Shown here: positions 60,660 through 64,000 of the stretch, piece by piece
Numbering within the stretch: position 1 is the first letter of the stretch
How the letters are laid out: each line of letters opens with the position of its first letter
From: Nymphaea colorata
Lineage: Eukaryota; Streptophyta; Magnoliopsida; Nymphaeales; Nymphaeaceae
DNA: 64,000 nucleotides
Assembly: GCF_008831285.2 (NCBI RefSeq)
Contig: NC_045144.1
Coordinates: 16,231,858 to 16,295,857 of the forward strand
Reading direction: 5' to 3'
Notes under the pieces: model-generated
Told to the model about the DNA's origin: nothing
Databases searched by the model: none
The model's input: only the letters and a program-made list of their open reading frames with translations
Position numbers and translations under genes: made by a program

Positions 60660-63600
60660 TTGTTTGTTGGGGCTGGTGAACGGGTTAAAGGAGAAGGGAG
60701 AGAAAGAAAGAGAGGCCATGTGAGGGAAAGAATGATGAAGGAGAAGAGGGACGCAAGGTGGGGGAGGTGGTGGGGAGCCAAATTGCTATGATTATGATGA
60801 ATAGTAGTGCATACCACCATAATGATGATTGCGTTCCCGCTCGTTCCGGTGGCAGGAAGAAAAACCCGAGATGGGGAAGGAGGGAGGAACCGGCTACGGT
60901 GGGTGTATGTGTTGAGCGACTAGCTTCAAAGGCGTTGACGCCATCGTTCCCTCTTCCCCTTACAGACTTTCAACAACAAAATCTACATGTCGCCAACCAA
61001 CGTGGCTCCTACTTCTCCGTATCGTGTTGTCTGCGTCGTCTTCTCATAATAAATGCTCTAGTGGTTGCAAGTTCCAACTGCCAACTCCCCACTCTCTATT
61101 TTTCCTCTTGTTGACCGTAGCTGGACTGTGAGTTTGTTCATGGTGAATGATTTCTTTGATTAAATCTCTTGTTGACTGTAACCGGAAGCTGCATTTTTGG
61201 CCTTTGAACAAGTGCGTGCAAGGAAGAAGGCACCTTAGGAACCATTAAAAGCGGTATTGTGAAGTTTAGTTGGGCTTGAGGGTATAAAATAATAAAATAG
61301 CTGGTTGGACACATCGAAGCTGTGGTACCAGTTTGCTTTCTATAAGGTGTTGTGCCCGTCATAAAGTGGCCAATAATGGTACCAACATAAAAGGTGCACA
61401 GTCGACCCGGAGAGTGGGAGATCCGTCTAATTTTAATTTTAAGTGACAGTGGTACCAGTTTTAAATAAACCATTAAAAGTGGTATTTTTAAGTTTAGTTT
61501 TGTTTTAAGAGACATAATATAGCTGGTTGGATATACAAAACCCGCTATTGATTTAGAGTGTTGTGCCCGTCAGCCTGATAAAGTATCCAATAACGGTACA
61601 AATTAGATGAAAGGTGCACCAATAGACCTGAAGGGTGGAAGATCAGACTCTCTATTGTTTTCTAGTTAATGGGCCATAATCCTAATTCTAATTACGAAAA
61701 GGGAGCTCATTTAGCAGGTTTAGATTGACAATTTGAAAATAAACTTGGTCAGCAGCTTGGGTCCGGCAATTCACATGACGAGTTTGAGTTAATGAACCAA
61801 CACACCCACTTACCATCGCCGACACGAGGCAACCTAAAATCCCAAAGGCAGTAGGAATGGGGAGGCCTTCGGGCTTCTTTTCGAACGGGGAGGAATGAAC
61901 CTTCCACTCACTCATAACCAACCCAACCATCTATAAACTTTTTTTTTTAACTTGGAGTTAGTGCAAATGCCTGTTATTATATTTTCTTTATAAAAGTTGG
62001 AGTGAGGTTTAAGATAGATTGAGTTTCTTGATAATATAAAATAGTGCATGTGCTATGCACGGAAATAAGTTTCCGAAAATTTATGCTCCTAGAAAAAAAA
62101 ATCAAATAATCACTTAGTTGGAAATATATATTTCACAAAAAATTTCAAACGTAATATAAAAACGAAAAGTCAAAAATCAAGTTCTTGAAACAATTGTTTT
62201 ATCTAATACACACACATATATATATATATATAATAACAGTAAGAAGCATGTTCATACAATCTAATAAATACTTCTTTCATGTGCATAATCAAGCCTCAAA
62301 TTCAGAATACCCAAAAAATCACAACGGCTAATTTTTTTCGTCTTAAAAATATTGTTATTGTCATGGTCAAAGATGTTCAGGACCGGAGCGTCCTCCCGTT
62401 TCATTGTATATGGATGATCGTCAACCAAAGAAACACTTCAGAGTTATTTTATGGCAATGAGATGGTACATGTCTACTGTAACGATTAAAATTTATGATTT
62501 TTAATTTTTTTTTTTTGCAAATTTGACATTGTTATATATATGTGACGATTCCGTGCCGCCAATTGTGAGATAGTTAAAGTTTTAAAACTTTGTCGCCAAA
62601 AACAGTCACTATCTTGATATTAGTAAATGCAATAGTTTATGATAACTTTACTAACTATTTATTGTTCATTTAGCATCAAAATTTAGTTTTTAGCCATTCC
62701 GAGCATTGACATTTCATATATATGTATATATATGCTAAATTGATAATTGGTTGATCATTTTTGAAATATTAGTTAGGATGAAGCGTTTTATTTTGTCTAC
62801 TTCTAGGAGTATATTTCTTTCATCTACTTGTCGATTACTCGGATCTTATAAATTATTTAAATAGACCGATCCATCAACTGAGCCGGTTGAGAAATTAGTC
62901 CATGGAAAAAGTTGTATTTGCAGATCAAAATTAACATGGTTGCTTGACGGCATACCCGAAATAGATATGGTATAAACCCATTTGGATCCAGATCTGTACT
63001 TCAATTTGATCATCCAATGGAAGTTGGTAGGTCACAGATGGACTGGTGCAAACTGGACACAACTCCCATTGAAAATCAAAACCTTATTATGTATCTGAAA
63101 AATGTTCATGCCAATGGGTCGATTTGAATCCAATTGGTGGCAACTCTACTTGATTCCTGGGGTCGCTGTAAGTAGGGATGTCAATGAGATAGATTTGAAC
63201 AGGATGTACCCTTTACTATGTGAGATTTATCGGATAGTCATATATTTGGATTTGAATAATGAAAAAAAGTCTTATACTATATCTGAGTATGATTTTTGAA
63301 TTCACACTGATTTTTGAATTCACACTTTGAATTTGATTCAAATCTAACTTTTATTTTCACATCCATAAATTGTCTCTAAAGTCACCATAAAACCGTCGCT
63401 GCACTATAAACCGTGGTTAATGCCAATTTAATGACTACTTTTTTCAACAATTTTTTTAAGTTTAGCCATCGGATGACATCCAGCATTGAACTTTTTAGAG
63501 GTTCATTTGTGTACTTATACCATCGCCTAATCATAAACCGTAGCTAATGTCAATTGCTTTTAGCGACAGATTTTTGAATTTTATCAATCCAGCACACGAC

Positions 63601-64000
63601 ACCATGCTGATTCAGATTTCTGCAACGCTCGTCCTGACACAACATTAAATCAATTGAACATCTCTACAGGAGCTAGAGCATGAGAAGGATTAATCTCCTA
63701 GTACTATTTCATACCTGGCTACCAAGGGTTTAATACAGTTAAAGAAGCTTAATCTGAAGCTACCTTGCATGACAAACATCTTAAAGAACATGTTTGCCAA
63801 CTTCCAGGTGCTTCATCTTTACATATGAAACGTAAGGATGTAAATGAATTGAATTTGGATGGAACGAAGTTACTGGAGCTTTACTAATAGGAAATTTGAC
63901 TAACAAACTCGAAATCCGATATGGATTCAAGTGTACATAGACAAAGTGAATTTAATATTTTCGATGTAACTGGATCTGAATGATCTTTGGGATAATTGGC
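60660..64000. other. Gene-free stretch at the right edge
   Basis: This is upstream of the BAP31-like gene and holds its likely promoter near 60350-60800; no TATA box was assigned. A duplication lies at 61235-61650, a TA run near 62216-62232, and a decayed GGGATGTCAATGA-type repeat near 63175-63360. The last 500 bases hold AAACCGTAGCTAATGTC and GCGACAGA motifs like those of MITEs. No gene is seen. Confidence 0.45.
61235..61650. repeat. Two related units of about 190 bp
   Basis: Copies about 61235-61430 and 61468-61650 share ACCATTAAAAGYGGTATT, ATAGCTGGTTGGA, GTGTTGTGCCCGTC and AAAGGTGCAC in the same order. They differ at many positions, so the duplication is old or these are two copies of one repeat. 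Confidence 0.75.

Overview
This is a nuclear segment of a flowering-plant genome. Four intron-split genes of plant-type families can be read: a vacuolar aspartic protease with a plant-specific insert, a cytosolic HSP101/ClpB, a group IIb WRKY transcription factor and a plant BAP31-like ER protein. They sit in AT-rich, repeat-rich intergenic DNA. The species cannot be named from the sequence.

Layout. 0.6-5.95 kb, minus: aspartic protease, 13 coding exons, 506 codons plus stop, plus a 5' leader intron. 5.95-12.05 kb: no gene, only microsatellites and degraded repeats. 12.05-16.15 kb, plus: HSP101, 9 exons, 907 codons plus stop, preceded by heat-shock elements. 16.2-19.4 kb: decayed unidentified segments and a hAT-like element. 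19.4-23.5 kb: a decayed endogenous pararetrovirus in two inverted arms. 23.5-23.8 kb: a Ty3/gypsy integrase remnant. 23.83-30.52 kb: a candidate gene-fragment-carrying element with the start of a Di19 gene and pieces of other genes, split by a young 5.1-kb Ty1/copia retrotransposon (24660-29771) with 237-bp LTRs and a 5-bp target duplication. 30.5-35.7 kb: no recognised gene. 35.8-38.2 kb, minus: WRKY6/31/42-type factor, 5 exons, 536 codons plus stop. 38.6-57.2 kb: repeats only, including a SINE-like unit, hAT and PIF/Harbinger-like MITEs, a solo LTR and several local duplications. 57.3-60.35 kb, minus: BAP31-like gene, two exons and a 2.37-kb intron. 60.7-64 kb: no gene seen.

The four genes are separate transcription units and share no pathway that the sequence shows. 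The exon models were built by hand; splice phases close in all four and the protein lengths match their families, so they are firm. The most unusual content is the pararetrovirus. Between its movement-protein region and its polymerase it carries three small overlapping ORFs that look like tandem paralogues, and its movement-protein ORF runs into a second aspartic-protease-like motif. Also notable are the WRKY gene, which lacks the zinc-finger intron expected of its subgroup, and the composite element at 23.8-30.5 kb.
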